This document shows, in pieces, positions 25,665 to 36,177 of a DNA stretch of 64,000 nucleotides. The notes under the pieces are model-generated. The model made no database searches and was not told where the DNA came from. It saw only the letters and a program-made list of their open reading frames with translations. The first letter of the stretch is position 1; each line of letters begins with the position of its first letter. The position numbers and the translations under genes are program-made. The DNA comes from Halopenitus salinus (lineage in GTDB: Archaea > Halobacteriota > Halobacteria > Halobacteriales > Haloferacaceae). The DNA is taken from positions 1 to 64,000 of the forward strand of contig NZ_JBHSXL010000010.1 in the NCBI RefSeq assembly GCF_042662125.1, given 5' to 3'.

Positions 25665-26429
25665 TCAGGTATGCTCAATTTTGAGTTCGATCACATTGGC
25701 TGTATTTTGTAATTTTTGCGCCATCTCTTTTTGCACGTCAGTATTTGAGATTTTGGTGGAAGGCATCGAAATGCTAACAGCTCCGATAACACCATTCTCA
25801 CTGTCAGTGATTGCAACTCCAATACAACCCAGACCTTCCTCTCCCTCGTCTAATTCAAGTGCGTACCCACGCTCTCGGGTTTTTCTCAATTCGTCATGGA
25901 GCTGATCCCTATCTGAAATCGTGTTCTGCGTTAGCTTTCTCATGCCATGTCGATCAATGATATTGTTCACGTCTTCTGGGGTTCGTTGAGCTAAAATAGC
26001 TTTCCCGTAAGCGGGTTGATGAAGGTATCCGTACTTCCCCATTGGTTCAAGATTTATCGCAGCATCTTGACCTTTTGAAATGTAGATTACAACACCACGG
26101 CCACGTTCTTCAATTGCAAGATTAACCAGCTCTCCGGTTTGTTGGGCCAACTCATCTACTTTCGGCCGTCCATGACGATAAAGTGGCAAACGATGTCTCA
26201 TTTGTCCACCGAGCTGTAGAAATCTAAAGGAAGGTCGATAATCATCGCCATATTTCGTGACATATCCACGCTGAACAAGGGTCTGTAGATGAATATACAC
26301 GGTACTTTTTGGAATATCTAGACATTCCGAAAGCTCAGTTAAACCCGCACTCTCCAGCTCAACTAGCTGTTCAATAATATCGAAACTCCTTTCGATAGAT
26401 TGGAGACTATTTTTTGAATTCTTGGTCAT
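25665..26429 (-). CDS. IclR-family transcriptional regulator
   Basis: 254 residues: N-terminal winged helix (SIERSFDIIEQLVELESAGL, then SECLDIPKSTVYIHLQTL) and a C-terminal IclR effector domain ending with SISMPSTKISN. IclR proteins sense organic acids and control catabolic genes, which fits the TRAP-aldolase locus beside it. AT-rich like its neighbours. The start at 26429 has a TATA-like TATATAATAT at 26449-26458 and an inverted repeat at 26435-26450 between TATA and ATG, suggesting autoregulation. Confidence 0.9.
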   Translation of the reverse strand: MTKNSKNSLQSIERSFDIIEQLVELESAGLTELSECLDIPKSTVYIHLQTLVQRGYVTKYGDDYRPSFRFLQLGGQMRHRLPLYRHGRPKVDELAQQTGELVNLAIEERGRGVVIYISKGQDAAINLEPMGKYGYLHQPAYGKAILAQRTPEDVNNIIDRHGMRKLTQNTISDRDQLHDELRKTRERGYALELDEGEEGLGCIGVAITDSENGVIGAVSISMPSTKISNTDVQKEMAQKLQNTANVIELKIEHT

Positions 26430-26434
26430 AGTAC

Positions 26435-26450
26435 TACAATTTCAGTTGTA
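26435..26450. promoter_or_regulatory. Inverted repeat in the IclR promoter
   Basis: TACAA-TTTCAG-TTGTA, perfect 5-base arms, located between the TATA-like box and the start codon of the IclR gene. This is a sensible place for an autoregulatory operator. I did not find the same arms upstream of dctQ, the aldolase or dctP. Confidence 0.4.
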
Positions 26451-26619
26451 TATAATATATAGATGGTGGTTGATGACTATCGGACGGAAGTGTAGTATTC
26501 AATTTTTCGAATAATGCCAATTTTCAACGGTGCTGTTGACATATGTTGTTACAAGTTTAATCATCAATAGCGCACGGTGACTATTTGGTAGTGGTAATAC
26601 ACACATCACACAAAACGAA

Positions 26620-27320
26620 ATGGCTGTACTAGACGACCTCTCGGGATTCGAATTAGAGGATCTGATGGAGGACGTATTCCGGAATCTCGGCTACGAAAAC
26701 GTCCGACAGGCCGAGAAAACGGCAGACGAAGGGCGAGATGTGATGATGGAGGAGGTCGTCGACGGCACCCGCCGGGGGATAGTCGTAGAGTGCAAGCACA
26801 CGGAAACGGTCGGACGACCAGTCGTCCAGAAGCTCCACTCGGCGATCGCGACGTTCGACTTCGACGGGCCAAAGCGCGGAATGGTCGTTACTACGGGACG
26901 GTTCACCAATCCTGCCGAGGAGTACGCTGAACGACTCCAACAGAACGGTGATCCCTATCCTATCGACCTAATCGACGGCGAGGACTTTCGAGAGCTCGCC
27001 GACGAGATCGGTCTCGATCTCTACAACGGGGGGATCGAGATCCTCTGTAACGAGACGCTGCGACCGTATGATCCGGCCACGGACATCGACGCACCCGTCA
27101 GAGAGGCGTTCTAGGACGTCGAGAACATTGAGGCAACGGACCTCCCAGCACCACACTCACAAGTCACGTTTCGTCCGATAGTCCCGCGATCACCGCGGAC
27201 ACGAACACCGTCTTCGAGACGTCGGTGGGCGTCATCCACCAGGTCACCACACGCTTCACGCCGAGTTCCAGCAGGCGATTGACGGTCCGTTTCGAGGCCG
27301 GGCGGACCTCGTCGGAGATA
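26620..27320 (+). pseudogene. Mrr-like restriction endonuclease-fold protein, broken by stop and frameshift
   Basis: The first 164 codons (to TAG 27112-27114) form a Mrr_cat-type nuclease domain: ELEDLMEDVFRNLGYENV, then DEGRDVMM, GIVVECKHTE (the E-x-K pair) and VVQKLHSAIATFD. Such proteins bind and cut modified or foreign DNA. After the TAG the same frame continues convincingly (DVENIEATDLPAPHSQVTFR), and a further shift gives AITADTNTVFETSVGVIHQV. The gene was therefore longer and is now truncated. The nuclease half might still be made. Confidence 0.6.
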
Positions 27321-27526
27321 GTGATCGCGTGCAGGAAGCCGTCGAGACGGTTCGATCGAGGGCCGTCGATGCGGACGTCCCCGTTGCGGGTCTCGGGTTC
27401 GGGATGGACGACGTCAACGAAAAAGCGACGAACGGCTACCAGATGCTGAACCTCGGGAGCACGACCGGGGCGCTCGAGCAGACCGTCACGAGCTGGTTCG
27501 ATGCCTCCGAACGGAACGGCGCGTGA
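27320..27526 (+). pseudogene. C-terminal remnant of an HpcH/HpaI-type aldolase or similar
   Basis: DRVQEAVETVRSRAVDADVP then VAGLGFGMDDVNEKATNGYQ and LNLGSTTGALEQTV reads like the last 65 residues of an HpcH/HpaI aldolase, where a Gly-rich strand and a helix end the barrel. No start and no upstream body are present. Assignment is by pattern only. Confidence 0.35.
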
Positions 27527-27729
27527 ATTTCGTGCTGTTCCGCCTGTCGGTGTACCGTTGACGCCGCCCGAAGCGTGGAGACGTCGGCGTCACATCGACG
27601 GCGCGTGACGGACGTCGCGGACGCGATCCTCGAGGGCCGGGACGGATCCGGTGGCGAGTGGAGCCGGAACGGATCCGGCGGCTCTGGGGAGACGCGATCG
27701 ACGGGCAACGTCACCGCCCCCGCTACGCG

Positions 27730-27897
27730 TCACTCCTCGATCCGGTCGGCGTTGGAGGATTCACACTCCGGACAGCTGAACCAGTAGGAATCGAGGTCGG
27801 CCTCGGACTCGAACTCCGTTCCACAGTCCCCACAGCGGTAGGTCGGTGTGTCGTCCTCGACGCCTATCGCGTCCTTGACGGTGTCGATCACGGACAT
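27730..27897 (-). CDS. Small double-CxxC zinc-ribbon protein, second copy
   Basis: 55 residues, near-identical to 13184-13351: MSVIDTVKDAIGVEDD, CGDCGTEF, CPECES. The spacer between this gene and the HTH gene upstream (27898-28018) is also nearly the same as at 13352-13472, so the whole segment was duplicated. Both copies keep all four cysteines. Confidence 0.75.
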   Translation of the reverse strand: MSVIDTVKDAIGVEDDTPTYRCGDCGTEFESEADLDSYWFSCPECESSNADRIEE

Positions 27898-28018
27898 CAA
27901 CGGACACTGGCGGCGGGAGACGCTTATGACCGGCGCGAGACTACGTCAGTCGAACAGCTAGTGACCCGTGATGCCGAAATATCGCCGTATCGACGTCGAA
28001 GACGCGGAGATCGTCACT

Positions 28019-28351
28019 TCACTGCGTGAAGGCCTCGTCCTCGAGGGGGTCGTGTCGGAGTTCGATGTTCACCTCGAACCCGGTCTCGATCAGCTCGAAG
28101 GTGACGCGTTCCAGCGAGGCCTGGTACACCTTCCGGTGGTTCCCCTCCGCGTCGATCTCGGTCTCTTCGCGCACCAGGTTGTGCTCCTGGCAGACGTTGA
28201 GGCGCCGATAGACGGTGGGCTGTGAGACCGACAGGTGATCGGCAAGCTCCCCCGCGGACTTCGGCTCGGTGTTCGTCAGCGCGAGGATCTTGCGTACCTC
28301 CTCGCTGCCGAGCATCTCGAAGACCGTCTCCGGGTCCCACTCGGAGGTCAC
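28019..28351 (-). CDS. ArsR-like winged-helix regulator, copy 2
   Basis: 110 residues from GTG 28351. Compared with 13473-13805 it reads EVLG as EMLG, ADQL as ADHL, CQEHD as CQEHN and RASL as QASL, with a few more changes; the helix-turn-helix is the same. GTATAAATG at 28372-28380 is the TATA-like box at the same relative position as in copy 1. Because changes avoid the DNA-binding helix, both copies may bind the same operator. Confidence 0.85.
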   Translation of the reverse strand: MTSEWDPETVFEMLGSEEVRKILALTNTEPKSAGELADHLSVSQPTVYRRLNVCQEHNLVREETEIDAEGNHRKVYQASLERVTFELIETGFEVNIELRHDPLEDEAFTQ

Positions 28352-28421
28352 ACCGACACATCGGTCCCCCAGTATAAATGTCGTTCCGTCATCGAACCAC
28401 CGGACAGGCATCCGGGGATCC

Positions 28422-28931
28422 TCACCTCTCGTCTTTCGTCCCCACGCCCTCGCGCACCTTCACGGCCATGCCCGTCTCGAACGCGCGCATCTCGACGGCG
28501 GCCAGCTCCGCGCGCCCGACCGCCAACAGCTCGTCGTCGGGCGTCACCACGAGCACCTCGTCTCCGGGACGCACCGCGTCGTCGACGGCCTGGACGAACT
28601 TCGCGAACGCGTTGCGCCCGTCGCGTACGAAGGGCTCGCTCTCCTCGCCGACGGTCACGCGATACGCCGGCGGATCGAGCGCCTCCCGGAGCCGACGGCC
28701 GCCCGCTATCCCGAGGGTGAACCGGCCGTCCGTCCCGTAGGAGACGAGCCGCTCGCCCTCATCGCCGCCCGTGGGGTCGACGTCGCCGGCGAGCACCTGC
28801 CTGGGACGTCCGCCGCTCGATCGCCGGATCGAGAGCGGCTCGTCGTCCGGAAATAGCGCCGCGCCCGCGCCCGCGCCGAACTGGTAGTCGGCGCTCACGC
28901 GAAGGTCCGGAATTCCCGTCGTGTCGCTCAT
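28422..28931 (-). CDS. PUA-domain protein
   Basis: 169 residues. The C-terminal half is a PUA fold: GRNAFAKFVQAVDDAVRPGD then EVLVVTPDDELLAVGRAELA and FETGMAVKVREG. PUA domains bind RNA, for example in archaeosine and pseudouridine enzymes. The N-terminal part (LRVSADYQFGAGAGAALFPD) resembles the region before PUA in archaeal tRNA-ribosyltransferase-related proteins. A standalone RNA-binding or tRNA-modification accessory role is likely. It is divergent from the MFS gene. Confidence 0.8.
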   Translation of the reverse strand: MSDTTGIPDLRVSADYQFGAGAGAALFPDDEPLSIRRSSGGRPRQVLAGDVDPTGGDEGERLVSYGTDGRFTLGIAGGRRLREALDPPAYRVTVGEESEPFVRDGRNAFAKFVQAVDDAVRPGDEVLVVTPDDELLAVGRAELAAVEMRAFETGMAVKVREGVGTKDER

Positions 28932-29108
28932 GAAAGGCGCTTGGACGACGAGGCGGATAAGTGCGGCCGATCGACGACGCGTTCCACCCCGAAGGTCTCC
29001 GGATCCGACGGGTTCTTTGTGGACCGTAGGACAGATCCGTCACCGAGTTCAAATGGCCCTGCTCCCGCCGTCGATCCGACCGTCCAGCCGTCCAACGGGG
29101 GAGTCGGC

Positions 29109-30386
29109 GTGAACGCGAACGACCGGTCCATCACGGGGTTCGTGATGGTTGCACACGGGCTGGTACACACCTACGAGCTCTCCGTGCCGATCTTGATGAC
29201 GGTCTGGCTGCTCGAGTTCTCGGTCACGGCCGCCGTGCTCGGCGTCGTGGTCACGGTCGGGTACGGCCTCTTCGGAATTGGCGCGCTCCCCGGCGGGCTG
29301 CTCGTCGACCGCTACGGCTCCCGCCGGCTGATCGTGGCCTGTCTGTTCGGGATGGGGATCGCCTTCCTCTCGTTGAGCCTCGTTCCCCACGTCGCGACGA
29401 TCGCGATCGCGCTCGGCCTCTGGGGCGCCGCCGCCAGCGTCTACCACCCGGCCGGCCTCGCGCTCATCAGCAACGGGATCGACCCGGACGCCCGCGGCAC
29501 GGTCTTTGCCTACCACGGCATGGCGGGCAACGCCGGGATCGCCTTCGGCCCGCTCGCGACCGCGCTGCTGCTGCTCGTCGCCGACTGGCGGGCCGCCGTC
29601 GTCGTGCTCGGCGCCCTCTCCATCGTCGCCGCGCTCGTCGGGCTCTCGATCGACTTCGACGAGACGGCGGGACTGACCGACGCCGAGGACGAAGAGGTCG
29701 AGGGCCCGGACGCGGACGGGGAGATCCGCTCGCTCGCCGACCTCATCGAGGGAACGCGCGCGGTCTTCACGGCCGGCTTCGCGCTCGTCTTCCTCGTCGT
29801 GATGTTCAACGGGCTGTTCTACCGCGGGATGTTGACGTTCCTGCCCGAGCTGTTGAACGACTTTCTCGTTGCGATCGTCGGCGACGTCCGCCCGGGCGTC
29901 TTCGATCCCGACAGCGCGCTCGCCGAGGAGTTCGACCTCGCCCGGTACGTCTACGTCGGGCTGTTGACCGTGGGGATCGCCGGCCAGTACGTCGGCGGAC
30001 GCCTCACCGACCGGATCGAGCCCGAGCGGGGGCTCGTTGCGATGCTGCTCGTCCTCACGACCATCGCGCTCGCGTTCGTGCCCGCCTCGCGTGCGGGGCT
30101 CGGCCCGCTTCTCGCGATCGGCGGCGCGCTCGGGTTCGCGCTGTTCGCGATGCAGCCGCTCACCCAGGCGACGATCGCGGCCTACTCGCCGCCGGAGTCG
30201 CGGGGACTTTCCTTCGGATTCACCTACCTCGGCATCTTCGGCATCGGCGCGCTCGGGGCGACCGTCGTCGGCGTCGTGTTGACCTACGCGGACTCCGAAT
30301 TCGCCGTCTTCCTCGCGCTCGCCGGGTTCACGATCACCGCCTGCGCGCTCGCGAGCGTCCTCGTCTCTCGCGATCTGCGGCCGTGA
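29109..30386 (+). CDS. MFS transporter
   Basis: About 425 residues from GTG 29109, which follows a GGGGGAG ribosome-binding-like sequence; the frame is open further upstream but without membrane features. Twelve helices are predicted, with the loop motif GGLLVDRYGSRRLIVAC and a second-half counterpart GGRLTDRIEPERG. A long acidic loop (DETAGLTDAEDEEVEGPDAD) separates the halves. Substrate unknown. Confidence 0.85.
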   Translation: MNANDRSITGFVMVAHGLVHTYELSVPILMTVWLLEFSVTAAVLGVVVTVGYGLFGIGALPGGLLVDRYGSRRLIVACLFGMGIAFLSLSLVPHVATIAIALGLWGAAASVYHPAGLALISNGIDPDARGTVFAYHGMAGNAGIAFGPLATALLLLVADWRAAVVVLGALSIVAALVGLSIDFDETAGLTDAEDEEVEGPDADGEIRSLADLIEGTRAVFTAGFALVFLVVMFNGLFYRGMLTFLPELLNDFLVAIVGDVRPGVFDPDSALAEEFDLARYVYVGLLTVGIAGQYVGGRLTDRIEPERGLVAMLLVLTTIALAFVPASRAGLGPLLAIGGALGFALFAMQPLTQATIAAYSPPESRGLSFGFTYLGIFGIGALGATVVGVVLTYADSEFAVFLALAGFTITACALASVLVSRDLRP

Positions 30387-30434
30387 GGAGGACGCGCGCG
30401 GAACGGGCGATCGGGGAGCGCAGCCACTCCTCCC

Positions 30435-30662
30435 TCACTGCGGGAGTTCCGCGAGCTTCAGCCGCAGCCATCCGAACGCCACGAACAGCACGAGCCCGAG
30501 CGGGACGCCGACGACGAGCCCCCCGAGGAACCGTCCGATCGACAGTCCGAGCGCCATGCCGAGCACGAACGGAAGCGCGAGCCGCTCCACGAGTTCGTTC
30601 GGCGGAAGCGTGATCGGCCCCCGATCTGTCCCCTTCGCGCCAGCCGTCTCGTCGTCATCCAT
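30435..30662 (-). CDS. Small membrane protein
   Basis: 75 residues from ATG 30662. A charged N-terminus (MDDDETAGAKGTDRGP) and two hydrophobic segments (LALPFVLGMALGLSIGRF and GLVVGVPLGLVLFVAFGW). Looks like a short two-helix membrane protein. No family recognised. It converges with the MFS gene and is a few dozen bases from its end. Confidence 0.55.
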   Translation of the reverse strand: MDDDETAGAKGTDRGPITLPPNELVERLALPFVLGMALGLSIGRFLGGLVVGVPLGLVLFVAFGWLRLKLAELPQ

Positions 30663-30796
30663 ACGCCCCCTCCACGTTCCGGCGTAACAGGTGTTTGGAC
30701 TGGCGTCGACGAGTGTCTCCGCGGCGAATTCGCTTATCCGCAGTACGTCCCACCACAATTCATATAATGTATGATCTGCGTATATTCACTGAAGGC

Positions 30797-31123
30797 ATGT
30801 CCCGAACCACCGCCACCATACCGGACGACCTCACCGATCTCATGGAGGGGGCCGTTAAAGCGGGAATCTTCGAAAACAAAAGCGATGCCGTTCGTCATGT
30901 CCTGCGGGAATATTTCGAGGAAAATCGGAACGCCCGTATTGCGGCTGCGGTATCGCTTTACGGGGATGAGGAGATCACGTTAGGTACTGCTGCCCGGCTT
31001 GCCGGAGTCAACCGATTCGAGATGCGAGATATCCTGCGAGAGGAAGGCATCGAACTGCGGTTCGGTCCCGAGGACATGGACGCTGTGAGAGACGAAATCG
31101 AGGCCGCTCGCGATCTCGAATGA
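30797..31123 (+). CDS. UPF0175-family antitoxin
   Basis: 108 residues from ATG 30797. Ribbon-helix-helix start TTATIPDDLTDLMEGAVKAG, then SDAVRHVLREYFEENRNARI and the UPF0175 block AAAVSLYGDEEITLGTAARL with VNRFEMRDILREEGIELRFG. It overlaps the PIN gene by ATGA. Upstream ATTCATATAATGTATG (about 30759-30774) is a good promoter candidate. Homologous to the orphaned antitoxin at 7956. Confidence 0.85.
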   Translation: MSRTTATIPDDLTDLMEGAVKAGIFENKSDAVRHVLREYFEENRNARIAAAVSLYGDEEITLGTAARLAGVNRFEMRDILREEGIELRFGPEDMDAVRDEIEAARDLE

Positions 31124-31626
31124 CGACGTCGCCACGAAAGCCAACGGTACTCAATACCACCGTCCTTTCCAACTTTTCCCACGTCGATTCCGTCGAGCTG
31201 TTGGTCGATCTCCCTCGGATCGTGACGGTAGATGCTGTTCGCGACGAACTCGAAGACGGAACAAACACCCATCCGTACCTCGAACGTGCGTTAGCAAGGC
31301 TCGGGGAGGAGATCACCGTGATCGTTCCATCTAGCTCCGTGACGGCGTTGGAGGAGACGCTCTTGGAAACCCTCGATCCTGGTGAGGCACAGGCACTAGC
31401 CGTCGCAGAGGTTTCTGATGGCCTAATCGTTACTGACGACGGAGACGCGCGTGCTACCGCGAACCAACGCCAGGTGGATTTGACCGGGTCGATCGGGCTC
31501 CTGGTTCGTTTCGTCGAAGACGGTCACCTTTCGCCGGACACGGCGGACGAATACCTCACACGTTGGATCGATGAGGCCGGGTTCCGTTCTCCTGCCCGCG
31601 ACTTCGACGTTTTTCTCGACGAGTGA
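31120..31626 (+). CDS. PIN-domain toxin (DUF3368-like) partner of UPF0175
   Basis: 168 residues. Typical order of the UPF0175-partner PIN group: VLNTTVLSNFSHVDSVELLV, then TVDAVRDELEDG, LDPGEAQALAVAEVSDGLIV with TDDGDARATANQR, and SIGLLVRFVEDG. Where most PIN proteins have the first catalytic Asp this one has Asn (LNTTVLSN). The other acidic residues (Glu in GEAQA, DD in TDDGD) are kept. The C-terminal GHLSPDTADEYLTRWI helix fits the family. Confidence 0.85.
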   Translation: MTTSPRKPTVLNTTVLSNFSHVDSVELLVDLPRIVTVDAVRDELEDGTNTHPYLERALARLGEEITVIVPSSSVTALEETLLETLDPGEAQALAVAEVSDGLIVTDDGDARATANQRQVDLTGSIGLLVRFVEDGHLSPDTADEYLTRWIDEAGFRSPARDFDVFLDE

Positions 31627-31797
31627 CCGTCTCGACCCGGGTCGTGTATTCCGGCCGGGGAGAACGTGTATTCCGTTCGGAGGGATAGTGGACCCCATCG
31701 GAAGACGTTCACCGAAGGCGGCTGAGCAGCTCGTTGTCGTGATCCAGCGTGTACCGCCGAAACGGCCTTGCCGCTTCGAGACACACGCCGCCTCGGA
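31627..31797. other. Spacer between PIN toxin and copA
   Basis: About 170 bases between convergent genes; no gene or strong hairpin seen. Confidence 0.4.
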
Positions 31798-34470
<2,673 letters not shown>

Positions 34471-34479
34471 TGTCCGTAC

Positions 34480-34494
34480 ATACGGGCTCCGTAT
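34480..34494. promoter_or_regulatory. Palindrome upstream of copA
   Basis: ATACGG-GCT-CCGTAT, perfect 6-base arms, 10-24 bases upstream of the copA ATG. This is where a leaderless archaeal gene has its TATA/initiator region, so a repressor or activator site for copper control is plausible. Confidence 0.45.
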
Positions 34495-34660
34495 TCAGTG
34501 CCCTTTCCCTTTTGAGGCTTCAGAAATTGTGCGAGAATAGTTTGGAATACAAAGTGGATCGGGCAGCAAACCTGTTGGTTCGAGGCGACCCGAAACCGGA
34601 TCTCCAGAGGCGAGTCACGGCAGCCCCTCCGAGACGATTCACGACCGGCCTCGAGGCGAT

Positions 34661-35158
34661 TCAAAGCAGGAAGGTGTCCTCTCTCGCGCCCAGATCGATG
34701 AACGAGTCGACGGACTCGAGGAGGTCCTCCGACGTCGAGGACTCGAAGCTCATCGCCTCGACGCGGACGCCCTCGTGGCGCAGGTGCGAGCAGAGCCGCG
34801 AGAAGTCGCCGTCGCCGGTACACAGGACGACGACGTCGACGTGGCTCGCGAGCGTCACCGCGTCGAGGCTCATCCCGACGTCCCAGTCGGCCTTCTTCGT
34901 CCCGTCCGGGAACGTCTTGATGTCCTTGATCTTCGTCTCGAAGCCGATGTCGTAGAGCGCCTCGAAGAAGCGCTCCTCCTCGGGCGACTCCGCGCGGATC
35001 ACGTAGGCGATCGCCCGCACCAGCCGGCGGTCCTGAACGGCCTTGTCCAACAGCGCCGAGTAGTCGATGTTCCGCGAGTAGACGCTCTGTGCGGAGTGAT
35101 AGAGGTTCTGTGAGTCCGCGAGGACGGCGACGCGCTGGTCCGGGTGAATGTCGGTCAT
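34661..35158 (-). CDS. NYN-domain (LabA/DUF88-like) protein, predicted RNase fold
   Basis: 165 residues from ATG 35158; the longer open frame upstream is noncoding. The NYN core is VAVLADSQNLYHSAQSVY at the start (first Asp), KKADWDVGMSLDAV (middle Asp), and VDVVVLCTGDGDFSRLCSHL (DGDF motif), with the final VRVEAMSFESSTSEDLLESV. These proteins share the PIN-like nuclease fold. Such LabA-like genes are widespread in haloarchaea. Here it lies 125 bases downstream of the HRAMP-like operon on the same strand, so it could be one of its nucleases, but it may be independent. Confidence 0.85.
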   Translation of the reverse strand: MTDIHPDQRVAVLADSQNLYHSAQSVYSRNIDYSALLDKAVQDRRLVRAIAYVIRAESPEEERFFEALYDIGFETKIKDIKTFPDGTKKADWDVGMSLDAVTLASHVDVVVLCTGDGDFSRLCSHLRHEGVRVEAMSFESSTSEDLLESVDSFIDLGAREDTFLL

Positions 35159-35283
35159 ACCGGCCCTTCTGCCGCCTCCGTTATCAGTTGTTGGTAATAC
35201 GATTTCTTTATTCAGCTGCACCGCTGTACTTTTCTCGCCCGATTCATCCTGATCCTGGTGTTCCATTAGTCGCCTGTTAGTCG

Positions 35284-36177
35284 TTACTTCTCTGATTCTT
35301 GATACTGTTCGCCGAGGGGCTTTAGACGCAGTTCTCCGAAGCCATATCGGGAGTGTGAGCCGACCCGAGTGAGGCCGTTCTTCGCGGTCTCCACCGGGCG
35401 GTCCCCGATGTACTTCACGACCTGCCCATGGTCCACCGTCTCCAGCCTGAATACCTCGCGCTGTTCGAGGATCTTCTCCTCGCGGAGCCGCAGATCGTCG
35501 CGGTCCTCGGCCCACCACCACGGGACAGGCCGGTCGCTCGCGTCGGGATACTCCGACTCCACCACGAACGGCGTCACGAGTTCGATGAGGTACGTCTCCG
35601 CGCCTTCGAGCCGCGAGTAGTCCAGTTCATCGAGGTCCACCATCTGAGTATCTTTCAGCTGGACCTCGCCGTAGCCGTAGTTCCGCTTGCCGCCGAACTG
35701 GAGGCCCTCCAGCACATCCTCGCCGAGCGGGAGTACCGCCGGGTCATCGGCGTGCAGGTAGGCGTGAACATACCATTTCGTCGTCTGCTGTTGCTTCCGC
35801 TGGTCCTCCCGGCGACCCATGATCGTCTCGTGGGCGAGTGCCGGGTGGCCGCCGTGGACGCGGAGATCGTGCGTGTTCAGCGCGTCCCGAGCGCGGGTGT
35901 CCAGCAACCATGGGTGCATCGCTTCCCGCTGTAGGAAGAGGTCGTCGTAGGCCTCGACGTCGGGCAGGCCGCTCCCGAGGTACGGGCGAATGCCCGACTG
36001 CGTGTGTTCCTCGGGGAACGTCCCGAACTGACCGGGGACGAAGACGCCATGACTGGCCGACACCGACCCGTGCGTTTCGGGACCGAGGGCGTGCAGGATG
36101 GCGTTCCCCGAGACGTAGTACGGGTGGCCGATGTAGTCCATCCGCAGCTCCCACAGCACTTGCTGAATCGCCGTCAT
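35284..36177 (-). CDS. RAMP-fold protein, Cas5-like subunit of HRAMP-type system
   Basis: 297 residues from ATG 36177, which overlaps the stop of the preceding gene. Two RAMP-type glycine-rich loops are visible: LQFGGKRNYGYGEVQL near residue 170 and VGSHSRYGFGELRLKPL at the C-terminus, both in the form typical of Cas5/Cas6-like ferredoxin folds. The rest is strongly diverged. Together with the Cas7-like gene 36911 and no array or helicase, this matches the haloarchaeal HRAMP layout, described as a derived class 1 CRISPR system with distant Cas5 and Cas7 homologues. Cas6-like processing activity cannot be ruled in or out. Confidence 0.7.
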   Translation of the reverse strand: MTAIQQVLWELRMDYIGHPYYVSGNAILHALGPETHGSVSASHGVFVPGQFGTFPEEHTQSGIRPYLGSGLPDVEAYDDLFLQREAMHPWLLDTRARDALNTHDLRVHGGHPALAHETIMGRREDQRKQQQTTKWYVHAYLHADDPAVLPLGEDVLEGLQFGGKRNYGYGEVQLKDTQMVDLDELDYSRLEGAETYLIELVTPFVVESEYPDASDRPVPWWWAEDRDDLRLREEKILEQREVFRLETVDHGQVVKYIGDRPVETAKNGLTRVGSHSRYGFGELRLKPLGEQYQESEK

